Source of the DNA: Sulfurospirillum_A sp029027265
Lineage (GTDB): Bacteria > Campylobacterota > Campylobacteria > Campylobacterales > Sulfurospirillaceae
Assembly: GCA_029027265.1 (NCBI GenBank)
Contig: CP093061.1
Coordinates: forward strand, 2,418,001-2,482,000
Direction: 5' to 3'
DNA length: 64,000 nt
In this document: one piece after another, positions 35,174 to 44,684 of the stretch
Layout of the letters: the number at the start of each line of letters is the position of its first letter
Numbering within the stretch: position 1 is the stretch's first letter
The notes under the pieces: generated by a model
What the model saw: only the letters and a program-made list of their open reading frames with translations
What the model was told of the DNA's origin: nothing
Databases searched by the model: none
Program-made: the position numbers and the translations under genes

Positions 35174-35788
35174 ATGAGTAGAAGAAAAGGACAAATATAT
35201 AGTGCCGAACAAAAAACAAGAATAGTTTTAGAGCTGCTAAAAGAAGAACAAACAACAAGTCAAATAGCATCTAAATATAAAATCACATCACAATCTTTAA
35301 GTAAATGGAAACAACAGTTTTTAGATAATGCAACACTTGCAACTGATGTACTTGGGGAGGCATTGGCTAAATATCCTAAACCTAAAATATTTAATAGTGA
35401 CCAAGGGAGCCAATACACTAGTTATGAACATACTAAGTTACTGACCTTACGCACAAGGAATCAATATTACTTAACTTCAGGATGTATGAAAATAGATTAC
35501 CTTGAACTCTATATAGATTACTTAATAAGTGGGAATGGATATGCAACAGCAACAGGTTTATCAGCAATGATTGATAATGAAATAAGTCATGACCAAATAA
35601 AAAGATTTTTATCAAAAATGAGTTTACTTCAAAAGAATTATGAAAAAAAGTAAAATCAACCGTAAAAAAAGTAGAAATAGATGATGCATGTCTCATATTT
35701 GATGATACAGTTCAAGAGATTTCATTCAGCTATTGGTTATCAAAAACCTATGAATATGTATATTGAATTTCTAAAAAATGTAGAATAA
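35174..35788 (+). pseudogene. IS3-family remnant interrupted by an IS701-like fragment
   Basis: A 159-codon frame from 35174 is a chimera. Residues 1-53 are an IS3 OrfA N-terminus (RRKGQIYSAEQKTRIVLELL, HTH SQIASKYKIT). Residues 54-89 are from OrfB around its second aspartate (KIFNSDQGSQYTS). The rest is an IS701-like transposase start. After the insert, the end of OrfB returns in another frame from about 35722 (HSAIGYQKPMNMYIEFL) and stops at 35786-35788. Most of OrfA and OrfB is missing. From 35789 to the nifJ terminator I see only the probable IS3 end and AT-rich spacer. Confidence 0.7.
35441..35720 (+). mobile_element. 5' fragment of an IS701-like element
   Basis: It begins with CTGACCTTACGCAC preceded by TA, the same end as the element at 11883-12996, then AAGGAATCA and a start MKIDYLELYIDYLISG. 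The transposase text runs through SHDQIKRFLSKM and, after a frame change, ACLIFDDTVQE, and is then cut at about 35720 where IS3 sequence resumes. The other end of the element is missing. Confidence 0.65.
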
Positions 35789-35959
35789 TGTAACAAGCAA
35801 AGGTGGAAATTAATTAAGCTCAATGGTTGTCTTGATTTTTCAGGCCATTATAGATAGTAATCCAAAATTTGTAATACTCATAAAGAACCTTTTTTATGAA
35901 AGTATATAAGAGTAGGTGTTATATTGTCAATCCGAATTTTGCTAATGGAAGAGAAGGAA

Positions 35960-35985
35960 ATAGAGAGGAGATAACTTCTCTCTAT
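35960..35985 (-). terminator. stem-loop terminator of nifJ
   Basis: ATAGAGAGGAG (35960-35970) pairs with CTTCTCTCTAT (35975-35985) around a 4-base loop. On the minus strand it lies five bases past the nifJ stop and is followed by a T-rich tract. On the plus strand a run of T also follows, so it may work in both directions. Confidence 0.65.
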
Positions 35986-35990
35986 ATTTT

Positions 35991-38900
35991 TTAGTCGTCT
36001 AACTCATTTGAGAAATCAGCAGTAGCTAAACGGTTTAGCTGTCTCCATCTTCTTTGAGCATCTTTTTTGTTTTGATCAAACAATGCCTGAGCGTGCTCAG
36101 GATTTGTTTTTTTCAAACTTGCATATCTTACTTCATTTAGTAAGAAATCTTCATAAAGGTCCCAATTTGGCTCTTTACCAGTAATCTTGATAGGATTTTT
36201 ACCTTCATGCTCAAGACGTGGGTCATAAGTATATATTGGCCAATAACCACACTTCGTAGCAAGTGCACCTTGGTTACCTGATTCTCCCATACCACCTTTA
36301 ATTCCATGAGCGATACAAGGAGAATAAGCAATAAGCAGTGAAGGTCCGTCAAAAGCTTCAGCAGCTTCTATTGCTTTTAGTGTTTGTGCTTGTGAAGCAT
36401 TTGAGTTAATTTGTGCAACATAGATGCTACCATAAGTCATAGTAATATAACCTAAGTCTTTTTTCTGTGTTGATTTACCTGACGCTGTAAACTGAGCGAT
36501 TGAACCAGTACGAGCTGATTTTGAACTCTGCCCACCAGTGTTTGAATAAACTTCTGTATCAAGAACAAGAACATTTACATTTTCTCCACTTGCAAGAACA
36601 TGGTCAAGTCCACCATAACCAATATCATAAGCCCAACCATCACCACCAATAATCCATTGTGATTTTTTAACTAAATATTTTTTAAGTGAAAGAATGTCTT
36701 TAACACCAGGAACATCTTGATTAGCTTCAAGCTGAGGAACTAACATATCTCTTATTTCTTGTGTTTTCTTGCCATCTTTTTTATGCTCGATCCAGTCTTT
36801 ATAAAGAGCTGTAAGTGCATTTGGAGTAGCTTCCATATTTGTAACCATTATGTTTTCTATACGGTGACGGATAGTTTCCATTGCTACTTCCATACCCATA
36901 CCAAACTCAGCATTATCTTCAAATAGTGAGTTAGCCCATGCAGGTCCCTCTCCATTGTCATCTTTTCTGTATGGTGTAGTTGGAGCAGATCCTCCGTAAA
37001 TTGAAGAACAACCTGTTGCATTTGCAATCATCATTCTATTACCAAAAAGTTGCGTTGCTAGGGTAATATATGGTGTCTCTCCACAACCAGGACATGCTGC
37101 ATGAAATTCAAATAAAGGCTTAGCAAACTGTGAACCTTTTACAGTACTTTTTGACATAAAATCATCTTTATAAGTTACTTCATTAAACAGATAATCAGCA
37201 TTTACTTGCTCACCAGCATCAACTTCTTCGCCAAGTGGAACCATTACTAATGACTTCTCTTTTGAAGGACAAATTTGAGCACAAAGATCACATCCAGTAC
37301 AATCTAAAACTGAAGTTTGGATTTTATATTTAAATCCTTTACCTTTAACCTCTTTACCTTTTGCATCAAGAACATGATTTTTAACACCTTGGGGTGCTTT
37401 ATCCATCTCATCTTCACTTATTAAGAAAGGACGAATTACAGCATGTGGACATACAAATGCACACTGGTTACACTGAATACAGTTCTCTTCAATCCACTTA
37501 GGAACCATAACACCAATTCCACGTTTTTCATACTGAGAAGTTCCATTTTCAAATGAGCCATCTTCATAACCATCAAAAACTGAAACTGGAAGGCTATCAC
37601 CTTTTGCAGCATTTACAGGTTTTGCAATTTTCTCAACAAAATCAGTACCAACATACTTAGCTTCTGTTTTTGCTTCACTAATATCTAAAGTGGACCACGC
37701 AGGATCAACAGTAACTTCTTCAATACCACTTGCCCCAATATCAATAGCTTTATAGTTAAGTTCAACTATTTTTTCACCTTTATTGATATAAGATTTATGA
37801 GCGAACTCTTTCATATATTTTTGAGCATCAGCAAAATCAATAATTTCTGCAAGTTTAAAGAATGCTGATTGCATAATTGTATTTGTTCTACCACCAAGGC
37901 CAATATCACGAGCTAGTTTAGTAGCATTAATGATATAAAATTTTGCTTTTTTATCTGCTAAATCTTTCTTTATATGATTTGGCATTTTAGAGAGTGTATC
38001 TTTAGCATCCCAAATAGAGTTAAGTAAGAAAGTTCCACCATCTTTAAGTCCGCCTATCATATCATATAAATCAACATAACCAGCGACAGTACATGCAACA
38101 AAATCAGGCTTAGAAACTAAGTAAGTTGAACGAATAGGATCTTTTCCAAATCTAATATGGCTTCTTGTATAACCACCTGATTTTTTTGAATCATAAGCAA
38201 AATAAGCTTGTGCATAAAGGTCCGTCTTATCACCAATAATCTTTACAGAGTTTTTATTTGCTCCAACAGTACCATCAGCTCCAAGTCCGTAAAAAAGACA
38301 CTCTTTAGTATCAGCTCCACCAAGACTTAAGTTCTCACCAACTTCAAGTGAAGTAAAAGTAACATCATCAACAATACCAACAGTAAAACTATTTTTAGGC
38401 TCATCTTTTTTTAGATCATCAAATACTGCAACTATTTGAGCAGGATTAACATCTTTTGATGAAAGTCCATAACGACCACCAACTATAATTGGAGCATTTT
38501 TTTGTCCGTAAAAAATAGTTCTAATGTCAAGATAAAGTGGCTCACCAACAGAACCTGGTTCTTTTGTTCTATCAAGAACTGAGATTTTTTTAACTGAATC
38601 AGGTATAACATCAAAGAAATATTTTGCACTAAATGGACGATAAAGATGAACTGTAATAACTCCAACTTTCTCACCCTTAGCTCTAAGCATATCTATTGTC
38701 TCTTTTGCAGCTTCAATTACAGAACCCATAGCAATAATAATATGTTCCGCGTCAGGAGCTCCATAATAAGTAAAAGGTTTATACTCACGACCCGTTACTT
38801 TAGTAATTTCTTTCATATAATCATTTACAATGTCAGGAAGTGCGTCATAAAATTTGTTTTGTGCTTCTCTTCCTTGAAAATATATATCATCATTTTGAGC

Positions 38901-39554
38901 AGTTCCACGAGTCTTTGGAGACTCTGGATTCAGAGCTTCATCTCGGAATGTTTGGATTGCAACTTTATCAACAAGTCTATCAAATACATCATAATCTATA
39001 ACTTCTATTTTTTGAATTTCATGAGAAGTTCTAAAACCATCAAAGAAATGCATAAAAGGAACACGTCCTTTAATTGCTGCTAAATGAGCAACACCTGCTA
39101 AGTCCATAACCTCTTGAACTGAAGAAGTTGCAAGCATAGCATAACCAGTTTGACGAGCTGCGTAAACATCTTGGTGGTCACCAAAGATAGATAACGCATG
39201 AGTAGCTAGTGTTCTTGCACTTACATGGATAACACTAGGAAGAAGTTGACCTGCCATTTTGTACATATTAGGAATTTTTAGTAAAAGTCCCTGAGATGCT
39301 GTATACGTTGTGGTCAATGCTCCAGCTTGAAGTGACCCATGAACAGTACCAGCTGCTCCACCTTCACTTTGAAGTTCAACTACCTTTACAGGCATTCCAA
39401 AAAGGTTTTTCTTTCCTTGTGCAGCCCAGATTTCTGTAAAGTCTGCCATAGGTGATGATGGTGTAATAGGATAAATTCCCGCAACTTCGGTAAATGCATA
39501 AGATGCGTATGCTGCAGCTTCATTACCGTCCATAGTCTTCATAACTTTTGCCAT
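35991..39554 (-). CDS. nifJ: single-chain pyruvate:ferredoxin (flavodoxin) oxidoreductase
   Basis: The 1187-residue protein has the full NifJ layout: PFOR domain I with YPITPSSPMADFTE, a domain II, a 2[4Fe-4S] ferredoxin insert (CIQCNQCAFVCP and CTGCDLCAQICP), and a TPP domain with CPGCGE, GGDGWAYDIGYGG and NTEVYSNTGG-type text (DTEVYSNTGGQSS). It oxidises pyruvate to acetyl-CoA and CO2 while reducing ferredoxin or flavodoxin, or runs in reverse for carbon fixation in autotrophs using the reductive TCA cycle. It is monocistronic, with its own terminator. Confidence 0.97.
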   Translation of the reverse strand: MAKVMKTMDGNEAAAYASYAFTEVAGIYPITPSSPMADFTEIWAAQGKKNLFGMPVKVVELQSEGGAAGTVHGSLQAGALTTTYTASQGLLLKIPNMYKMAGQLLPSVIHVSARTLATHALSIFGDHQDVYAARQTGYAMLATSSVQEVMDLAGVAHLAAIKGRVPFMHFFDGFRTSHEIQKIEVIDYDVFDRLVDKVAIQTFRDEALNPESPKTRGTAQNDDIYFQGREAQNKFYDALPDIVNDYMKEITKVTGREYKPFTYYGAPDAEHIIIAMGSVIEAAKETIDMLRAKGEKVGVITVHLYRPFSAKYFFDVIPDSVKKISVLDRTKEPGSVGEPLYLDIRTIFYGQKNAPIIVGGRYGLSSKDVNPAQIVAVFDDLKKDEPKNSFTVGIVDDVTFTSLEVGENLSLGGADTKECLFYGLGADGTVGANKNSVKIIGDKTDLYAQAYFAYDSKKSGGYTRSHIRFGKDPIRSTYLVSKPDFVACTVAGYVDLYDMIGGLKDGGTFLLNSIWDAKDTLSKMPNHIKKDLADKKAKFYIINATKLARDIGLGGRTNTIMQSAFFKLAEIIDFADAQKYMKEFAHKSYINKGEKIVELNYKAIDIGASGIEEVTVDPAWSTLDISEAKTEAKYVGTDFVEKIAKPVNAAKGDSLPVSVFDGYEDGSFENGTSQYEKRGIGVMVPKWIEENCIQCNQCAFVCPHAVIRPFLISEDEMDKAPQGVKNHVLDAKGKEVKGKGFKYKIQTSVLDCTGCDLCAQICPSKEKSLVMVPLGEEVDAGEQVNADYLFNEVTYKDDFMSKSTVKGSQFAKPLFEFHAACPGCGETPYITLATQLFGNRMMIANATGCSSIYGGSAPTTPYRKDDNGEGPAWANSLFEDNAEFGMGMEVAMETIRHRIENIMVTNMEATPNALTALYKDWIEHKKDGKKTQEIRDMLVPQLEANQDVPGVKDILSLKKYLVKKSQWIIGGDGWAYDIGYGGLDHVLASGENVNVLVLDTEVYSNTGGQSSKSARTGSIAQFTASGKSTQKKDLGYITMTYGSIYVAQINSNASQAQTLKAIEAAEAFDGPSLLIAYSPCIAHGIKGGMGESGNQGALATKCGYWPIYTYDPRLEHEGKNPIKITGKEPNWDLYEDFLLNEVRYASLKKTNPEHAQALFDQNKKDAQRRWRQLNRLATADFSNELDD

Positions 39555-39733
39555 ATTTAATTCCCCTTATTTTATATTATTTTATCACTCTTTTTTAAGT
39601 TTTAACTATTTTACTTAAGACTGTCTTAATAACTAATAAATAGCAATATCATCACTAACTATTAATCTAACTTTAAATAAAAAAATACTTCATTTGCTAT
39701 TATATAAAAACTGTATGTAAAAGAAATGTCATT

Positions 39734-40360
39734 TTAAAAATTTATTAGTTTTACAGCATCAAGTGCGTTATCTGCTATGTATTTTGTATGTTTTTCTAAA
39801 TCAGAACGCTTTCCATAACCACATAAAACACCAACTGATTTTATACCAGCATTTTTTGCAGAGTGTATGTCAAGCAGTGTATCACCTATCATCCATGTTG
39901 ACTCATAAGAAGCATCTAAATGCTTTATAGCTTTATGTATTGGTTCTGCATGAGGTTTAGGATTTTGTACACTTTCACGACCAATGAGCACATCAAAATG
40001 ATGCATTACACCCATATGTTCAAGTAGTTCTTCTGAGTATCTTGCTGTTTTTGTTGTTACAATACCAAGCTTTGCAAATCTAGAAGCCTCTTCTATAGCT
40101 TCACGTGCCAAAGGAAGAAGTGTTGTTTTTGCTCGTGAAATTATACGGTAGTGTTTTTTATAAGCATCTACATACTTCATTGTTTCCCCACGAATACCAA
40201 GCTTTTCAAACATAATATCGAGAGGATAACCAATAAGAGATTTTACATCTTCCGAGTCTGGAGTAGTCTCTCCAAAAGTATCATAAGCAACTTCAAATCC
40301 CTCTAAAATAGCATCTGTAGAGTCGATTAAAGTCCCATCTAAATCAAAAAGTATTGTCAT
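39734..40360 (-). CDS. HAD-family phosphatase, phosphoglycolate phosphatase-like
   Basis: The 208-residue protein has the HAD motifs FDLDGTLIDS (nucleophile and acid aspartates), TTKTARYS (motif II), QNPKPHAEP (motif III lysine) and MIGDTLLDIHSA (motif IV). The sequence is close to Gph/PpaX-type phosphatases, which dephosphorylate 2-phosphoglycolate or pyrophosphate; the substrate is not certain. A 30-bp perfect palindrome lies two bases upstream of the start. Confidence 0.88.
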   Translation of the reverse strand: MTILFDLDGTLIDSTDAILEGFEVAYDTFGETTPDSEDVKSLIGYPLDIMFEKLGIRGETMKYVDAYKKHYRIISRAKTTLLPLAREAIEEASRFAKLGIVTTKTARYSEELLEHMGVMHHFDVLIGRESVQNPKPHAEPIHKAIKHLDASYESTWMIGDTLLDIHSAKNAGIKSVGVLCGYGKRSDLEKHTKYIADNALDAVKLINF

Positions 40361-40361
40361 A

Positions 40362-40391
40362 AATATTCCCTTTACATGTAAAGGGAATATT
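40362..40391. repeat. perfect 30-bp palindrome between mscS and the HAD phosphatase
   Basis: Every base from 40362 to 40391 pairs with its partner across the centre of a TACATGTA core; the arm is AATATTCCCTTTACA. It lies between the mscS stop and the phosphatase start on the minus strand. It could form a long hairpin in the mRNA or bind a dimer. No T-run follows, so a plain terminator is unlikely. Confidence 0.7.
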
Positions 40392-40405
40392 ATATCTAAG
40401 AATTA

Positions 40406-41212
40406 TTAACTTTTAGTATGTATGTCCATCTGAGGATAAGGAATTGAAATTCCTTTTTCGTCAAAAGTAAGTTTTACTTTTTCAATGGTATCAAAATGTA
40501 TTCCCCAATAATCTTCACTTTTTGCCCATACTTTAACCGTAAAATTAACACTACTATCTGCTAGCTCACCAACTGCCACGAAAGGAGCAGGCTCTTTTAA
40601 AACTCTTTTATCTGCTTTTATTATATCTTCTAATGTAGATTTAGCAAGTTTTAAATCATCATCATAACCTATACCAAATACAAAATCTACTCGTCTTGTG
40701 GATTTAGCAGAAAAGTTAATTATATTTCCACCAATTATCCCATCATTTGGTATAATAATTTGTTTGTTATCTGGCGTTAAAAGAAGTGTACTAAAGATGT
40801 TTATCTCTTCGACAGTTCCCGTCTCTCCAGCTGCAGATATGAAATCACCAACTTTAAATGGTCTAAAAAAGATAATTAAAACACCTGCTCCTATATTTGA
40901 AAAAGTGTCTTTAAACGCTAAGCCAATAGCAAGACCAGCAGCACCAAACATAGCTATAAATGATGTTGTATCAACTCCTAAATTATCTAAAGCCGCTAGT
41001 ACCACTATGACAAATAGTACACCCCTAATCACTTTCAATAAAAAATTAGCTAACGTCTTATCTAAACTTGATTTACTCATTATTTTGGTTATTATTGAGA
41101 CGACAACACCTACAAGCCACTTACCTATAAAAAATATTACAAATGAACCCAATATTTTAAAACCATATAACGTTACATATGTCATAATCAAATCTATATT
41201 ATTTTCTTCCAT
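40406..41212 (-). CDS. mscS: small-conductance mechanosensitive channel MscS
   Basis: The 268-residue protein has three transmembrane helices, with the pore helix visible as MFGAAGLAIGLAFKDTFSNIGAGVLIIFF, then the beta domain (FKVGDFISAAGETGTVEEINIFSTLL, IPNDGIIGGNIINFS). MscS opens under membrane tension and releases solutes during osmotic downshock. Size matches E. coli MscS (286). It is followed by the HAD phosphatase gene on the same strand and preceded by an OmpA-type gene. Confidence 0.95.
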   Translation of the reverse strand: MEENNIDLIMTYVTLYGFKILGSFVIFFIGKWLVGVVVSIITKIMSKSSLDKTLANFLLKVIRGVLFVIVVLAALDNLGVDTTSFIAMFGAAGLAIGLAFKDTFSNIGAGVLIIFFRPFKVGDFISAAGETGTVEEINIFSTLLLTPDNKQIIIPNDGIIGGNIINFSAKSTRRVDFVFGIGYDDDLKLAKSTLEDIIKADKRVLKEPAPFVAVGELADSSVNFTVKVWAKSEDYWGIHFDTIEKVKLTFDEKGISIPYPQMDIHTKS

Positions 41213-41224
41213 TCTTACCCCTTG

Positions 41225-42280
41225 TTATTTAATAAAACTTGTATCAACTCTTCTGTTTTGAGCTCTACCATCTTCTGTTTTATTTGTCGCTATTGGATTA
41301 GTCTCACCATATCCGTTAACTATTATTTTATTTCTGTCTACACCTTGCAAAGCTAACTCATCTGCAACTGCATTTGCTCTTCTTACTGAAAGAGCTAAAT
41401 TATACTCTTTACTACCCCGTGCATCTGTATGACCATCTACAGCAACGCTATAATTACTATTTTCAGTCATAAAGCTTACTACCTCTTTAATTTGAGGTGC
41501 ATACTCCGCAGATATATCAGATTTATTATAAGCAAAGTTTACATGTAAACGAACAATCTTCATACAACCATCGCTATTAACAACTTTTTCTGTAGGTGTT
41601 GTTGGACATTTATCATTTACATTTATGACACCATCATTGTCATCATCTTTAGGCACTATTTTTACAACAACTGGTTTTGGTTCTTCTTTAACTACGACAG
41701 GTACTGGTTTTGGTTTCTCAGCAATAACAATTGGCTCAGATTTAATAGGCATCTTTTCACTCACTCTTTTTCCAAAAGGAATCACAAAACCTAAAGAATA
41801 AAATAAGTTATTATCACCATCAAAAGTAATGCCATGTCTAACTTCTGCTTTTAAAGCAAACTCATTTGTTATCCACTGTTTTAAGCCTACCCCATATTGA
41901 AAAAATCCATCATCATCATTGTCAAACATTGGATTTCTGTAATTTTCATAACCAATTCCTGCCAATCCATACAATGAAGTATTTTTGGTTATATCATACT
42001 CTTTAATCAAGTTTATAAAAATACGATTTATATCTGTATCTTGTGTAGAATTATCATAATCCACACTACTTGCTCTTTCAAAACCAGCTTCTACCATATC
42101 AAAGAATTTATCTTCAACATAAACTCCAAATCTTAATCCTAAATTCAATTGATTTTCTAAATCTAAATTTCCTTCAGGCTTAACTCCTCCAACATGAAAA
42201 CTCAATTCCGATTTATAATCACCTTGTCCTGCAAATGCTACAACAGATGCAACAACTAATGACAATAATATTTTTTTCAT
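41225..42280 (-). CDS. OmpA-family outer membrane protein with beta-barrel and TSP3-like linker
   Basis: ATG 42280 follows GGGAG; the ORF upstream of it has no site. The 351-residue protein has a signal peptide (KKILLSLVVASVVAFA-GQG), an eight-strand-like barrel domain (to about 185), a proline-rich linker (PKPVPVVVKEEPKPV), a calcium-binding TSP3-like DDDNDGVINVNDKCP and a C-terminal OmpA peptidoglycan-binding domain (VDGHTDARGSKEYN, NGYGETNP). It anchors the outer membrane to the cell wall. The next upstream gene is a second OmpA-domain protein. Confidence 0.92.
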   Translation of the reverse strand: MKKILLSLVVASVVAFAGQGDYKSELSFHVGGVKPEGNLDLENQLNLGLRFGVYVEDKFFDMVEAGFERASSVDYDNSTQDTDINRIFINLIKEYDITKNTSLYGLAGIGYENYRNPMFDNDDDGFFQYGVGLKQWITNEFALKAEVRHGITFDGDNNLFYSLGFVIPFGKRVSEKMPIKSEPIVIAEKPKPVPVVVKEEPKPVVVKIVPKDDDNDGVINVNDKCPTTPTEKVVNSDGCMKIVRLHVNFAYNKSDISAEYAPQIKEVVSFMTENSNYSVAVDGHTDARGSKEYNLALSVRRANAVADELALQGVDRNKIIVNGYGETNPIATNKTEDGRAQNRRVDTSFIK

Positions 42281-42303
42281 AATTAACACTCCCAAAAATC
42301 TAT

Positions 42304-42936
42304 TTATTTGTTAAAACTAATATCTACTCTTCTATTTTGTGCTCTTCCCTCTTCAGTGTCATTTGATGCTACTGGAACAGTTTTGCCAAAACCTTCTGTT
42401 ATAATTCTCTCGTCATTTATGCCCATTGAACCTAATACCAATGCTACTTTTTTTGCTCTTAACTTCGATAAAACATAGTTATACTCATCTGTACCTTTTG
42501 AATCAGTATGCCCTTCTATGGTAGCTATTAATGTTTTATATTTTTTCAAAAACTTAACAGCTTCACTAATTTTACTTTTGTACTCATCTTTTATATCATA
42601 CTTATCAAAATCAAATTTTATATCTAATCTAATTAGCTTTATATTACCATTTTCATCTAAAACTTTACCAATTTCATTAAAAGCAACTCCATCTTTTACA
42701 TGTTTTATAATATAAGACTCTGGACGGTTTTGCTCGAGAACAGCTGAACCTTCTGTTACTCCAGAATTTGTTCCGTCTTTTACATGTTTTATAATATAAG
42801 AATCTGGACGGTTTTGCTCAAGAACAGCTGAACCTTCTGTTATTCCAGAATTTGTTGCATCATTTACTTTTTTATATATACTCTGCCCAAAAGAAAAAGA
42901 TACTAAAACTACTAGCAACACTACTATATTTTTCAT
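42304..42936 (-). CDS. OmpA-domain periplasmic protein with a 28-residue tandem repeat
   Basis: The 210-residue protein has a signal peptide (KNIVVLLVVLVSFSFG-QSI), two near-identical repeats of 28 residues containing NSGVTEGSAVLEQNRPES and YIIKHVKDG, and a C-terminal OmpA domain (IEGHTDSKGTDEYN, EGFGKTVP). It has no barrel and no obvious lipobox, so it is periplasmic and would bind peptidoglycan. It is the first of two OmpA-type genes in a row. Confidence 0.85.
   Translation of the reverse strand: MKNIVVLLVVLVSFSFGQSIYKKVNDATNSGITEGSAVLEQNRPDSYIIKHVKDGTNSGVTEGSAVLEQNRPESYIIKHVKDGVAFNEIGKVLDENGNIKLIRLDIKFDFDKYDIKDEYKSKISEAVKFLKKYKTLIATIEGHTDSKGTDEYNYVLSKLRAKKVALVLGSMGINDERIITEGFGKTVPVASNDTEEGRAQNRRVDISFNK
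42692..42859 (-). repeat. 84-bp in-frame tandem duplication
   Basis: The segment from about 42692 to 42775 is repeated at 42776-42859 with only a few changes (for example ACTCTGG against AATCTGG). The period of 84 bp keeps the frame and gives two 28-residue units in the OmpA-domain protein. The near identity points to a recent duplication that could expand or contract. Confidence 0.8.
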
Positions 42937-42985
42937 AATTCACCCTTATTGTTTAATAATTTTATCATTTTAACATAATTTAAGA

Positions 42986-44485
42986 TTAAGGTTTCTTAAT
43001 CCAGTCAATTGCATTATGCATAACGCCTATAATAGATGGAGTTACAGGTTCTATTTTTTTGTTTACTACTGTTATTACGTTTGGAATAACTAAAAAAAGA
43101 TACGCATTATCAGCTGCAATAAGAGCAAAAATTTCTCTATAAATTTTATCAAACTTCTCTTGATCTACTATCTTTTCTGCTTTTTTAATGAGAGTATCTA
43201 CTTTCTCATTTTTATAACCAACTAAATTGAATCCACTTTTTTTTCTAGACTCACTATGCCAAATACTGTAAGCATCAGGTTTTAATCCCAAACTCCAACC
43301 CGTGAGAACAGCTTCAAAGTTTTTTGGAAATACTACCGTGTTTAAAAAAGCTTGCCACTCCATAACTCTCAAATTCATAATAATTCCAGCTTTTTTTAAC
43401 TGATGTTGTATAATCTGAGCTGCATAACTTCCTGAACCTCCAGTGTTTGTGGTTAGTGTAAACTCTAATGGATTTTCCTCATCATATCCCAATTCTAAGA
43501 GAAGTCTTTTAGCTTCTTTTATATCCTGTTTTGGTGCTTTAACATCTTCATTAAATGCTCCTGTTCCAGGCATAAAAGGTCCACTACATACCTGACCATG
43601 ACCAAAATAAAGAATATCAACCAGTTCATCCCTATTTATAGCTAAACTAAGTGCTCTGCGAACTCTTTTATCTTTGAACTTCTCATTTGTTAAATTCAAA
43701 CCAACATAAGAATAAGAGTGAGCTAAGTTTTCATAGATAGAAAAGTCTTTTCTAAAATTATCATCTATTTGACGTTCTAGCTGAAGTGGAGTCAAGGTAC
43801 CAACATCAAGTTTTTTTGATTTTAGCATCAAAAATTTAGCCGAGCTATCTGGTAAAAAATGAAATATCATCTTATCAATATTAGGTTTATGAACAAAGTA
43901 TTTTGGATTTGCATTTATGACTATGTCATTTGAGATAGAAAACTTTTTTAGAGTATAAGGTCCTGTGCCAATTGGTGATTGGTTAAACTTTGAAGTCATC
44001 AAGTCTTTTTCATCTTTTAGTATATGCTCAGGGAGTATCTTCATAAACCATGTTTCAAGTGCGTTAAAATAAGGGTATTTGTACTTTACTATTATTTTAT
44101 AATCACCTATCATTTTTACTGATTCAATGTGCCTAAAACTTGAAGAATATGGAGTATATATATTTGGAGAGATTATTGTGTTGTAAGTAAAAAGTACATC
44201 TTTAGCACTAAAAGGTTTACCGTCGCTCCATAACACATCACGGCGAAGTACAAACTCTAAAGTAGTATCATCTAAAAACCTATAACTTTTTGCTAAATCC
44301 ATCTTTATGTTTGCATTCTCATCATAAGTAATAAGTCCATTAAATATCCAGCTTGTTATCTGAGAACTTACTGAATCAGTTGAGAGTATAGGGTTTATTC
44401 TACTTGGGCTTGCTGAAATTGACATATGTAAAGTCGATGCGTTTACATGTAGAGATATTATGAGTATTAAGATAAGTTTTTTCAT
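42986..44485 (-). CDS. peptide/nickel-type ABC transporter solute-binding protein
   Basis: ATG 44485 starts a 499-residue protein with a signal peptide (KKLILILIISLHVNA-STL). It has the DppA/OppA family layout: MDLAKSYRFLDDTTLEFVLRRDVLWSDGKPF, DVLFTYN, SPIGTGPYTLKK, RALSLAINRDELV. It binds peptides or similar ligands in the periplasm for an ABC permease that is not encoded nearby. The signal peptide itself contains LHV from a TACATGTA copy. A strong terminator lies just upstream. Confidence 0.9.
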   Translation of the reverse strand: MKKLILILIISLHVNASTLHMSISASPSRINPILSTDSVSSQITSWIFNGLITYDENANIKMDLAKSYRFLDDTTLEFVLRRDVLWSDGKPFSAKDVLFTYNTIISPNIYTPYSSSFRHIESVKMIGDYKIIVKYKYPYFNALETWFMKILPEHILKDEKDLMTSKFNQSPIGTGPYTLKKFSISNDIVINANPKYFVHKPNIDKMIFHFLPDSSAKFLMLKSKKLDVGTLTPLQLERQIDDNFRKDFSIYENLAHSYSYVGLNLTNEKFKDKRVRRALSLAINRDELVDILYFGHGQVCSGPFMPGTGAFNEDVKAPKQDIKEAKRLLLELGYDEENPLEFTLTTNTGGSGSYAAQIIQHQLKKAGIIMNLRVMEWQAFLNTVVFPKNFEAVLTGWSLGLKPDAYSIWHSESRKKSGFNLVGYKNEKVDTLIKKAEKIVDQEKFDKIYREIFALIAADNAYLFLVIPNVITVVNKKIEPVTPSIIGVMHNAIDWIKKP

Positions 44486-44511
44486 GTTAACCATTATATA
44501 GAAAAATTGGA

Positions 44512-44548
44512 CAAAAAAAAAGCGTTCCAGGCGGGCAACCTGAACGCT
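44512..44548 (-). terminator. strong intrinsic terminator
   Basis: AGCGTTCCAGG (44521-44531) pairs with CCTGAACGCT (44539-44548) with one bulged base, and on the minus strand a run of nine T (44512-44520) follows. It ends transcription coming from the DUF523 gene, before the solute-binding protein gene begins. Confidence 0.8.
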
Positions 44549-44684
44549 AGTTTTTAAAATTTATAAGTTATAAGTTATATCCAACAAAAAGGAGGTTTTT
44601 GTCTTGGTAATGAAAGTATATAGTTTTTATTTAAATACTCTTTTAACCATTTATTAACAAAAAGTTAATGAGACTGTTTTTATC

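Noticed and set aside
36137..39083. Several open frames within nifJ on both strands.
   Set aside because: They are out-of-frame shadows of a well-supported 1187-codon gene and have no ribosome-binding sites or recognisable domains.
42692..42859. CRISPR-like direct repeat.
   Set aside because: Only two copies, in frame inside a coding gene, with no spacers; it is a tandem duplication.
44553..44684. A 27-codon minus-strand frame ending PRQKPPFCWI just before the terminator at 44512-44548, as a possible leader peptide.
   Set aside because: It has no start codon or ribosome-binding site in frame and no run of regulatory codons; it may be chance or the tail of a lost gene.
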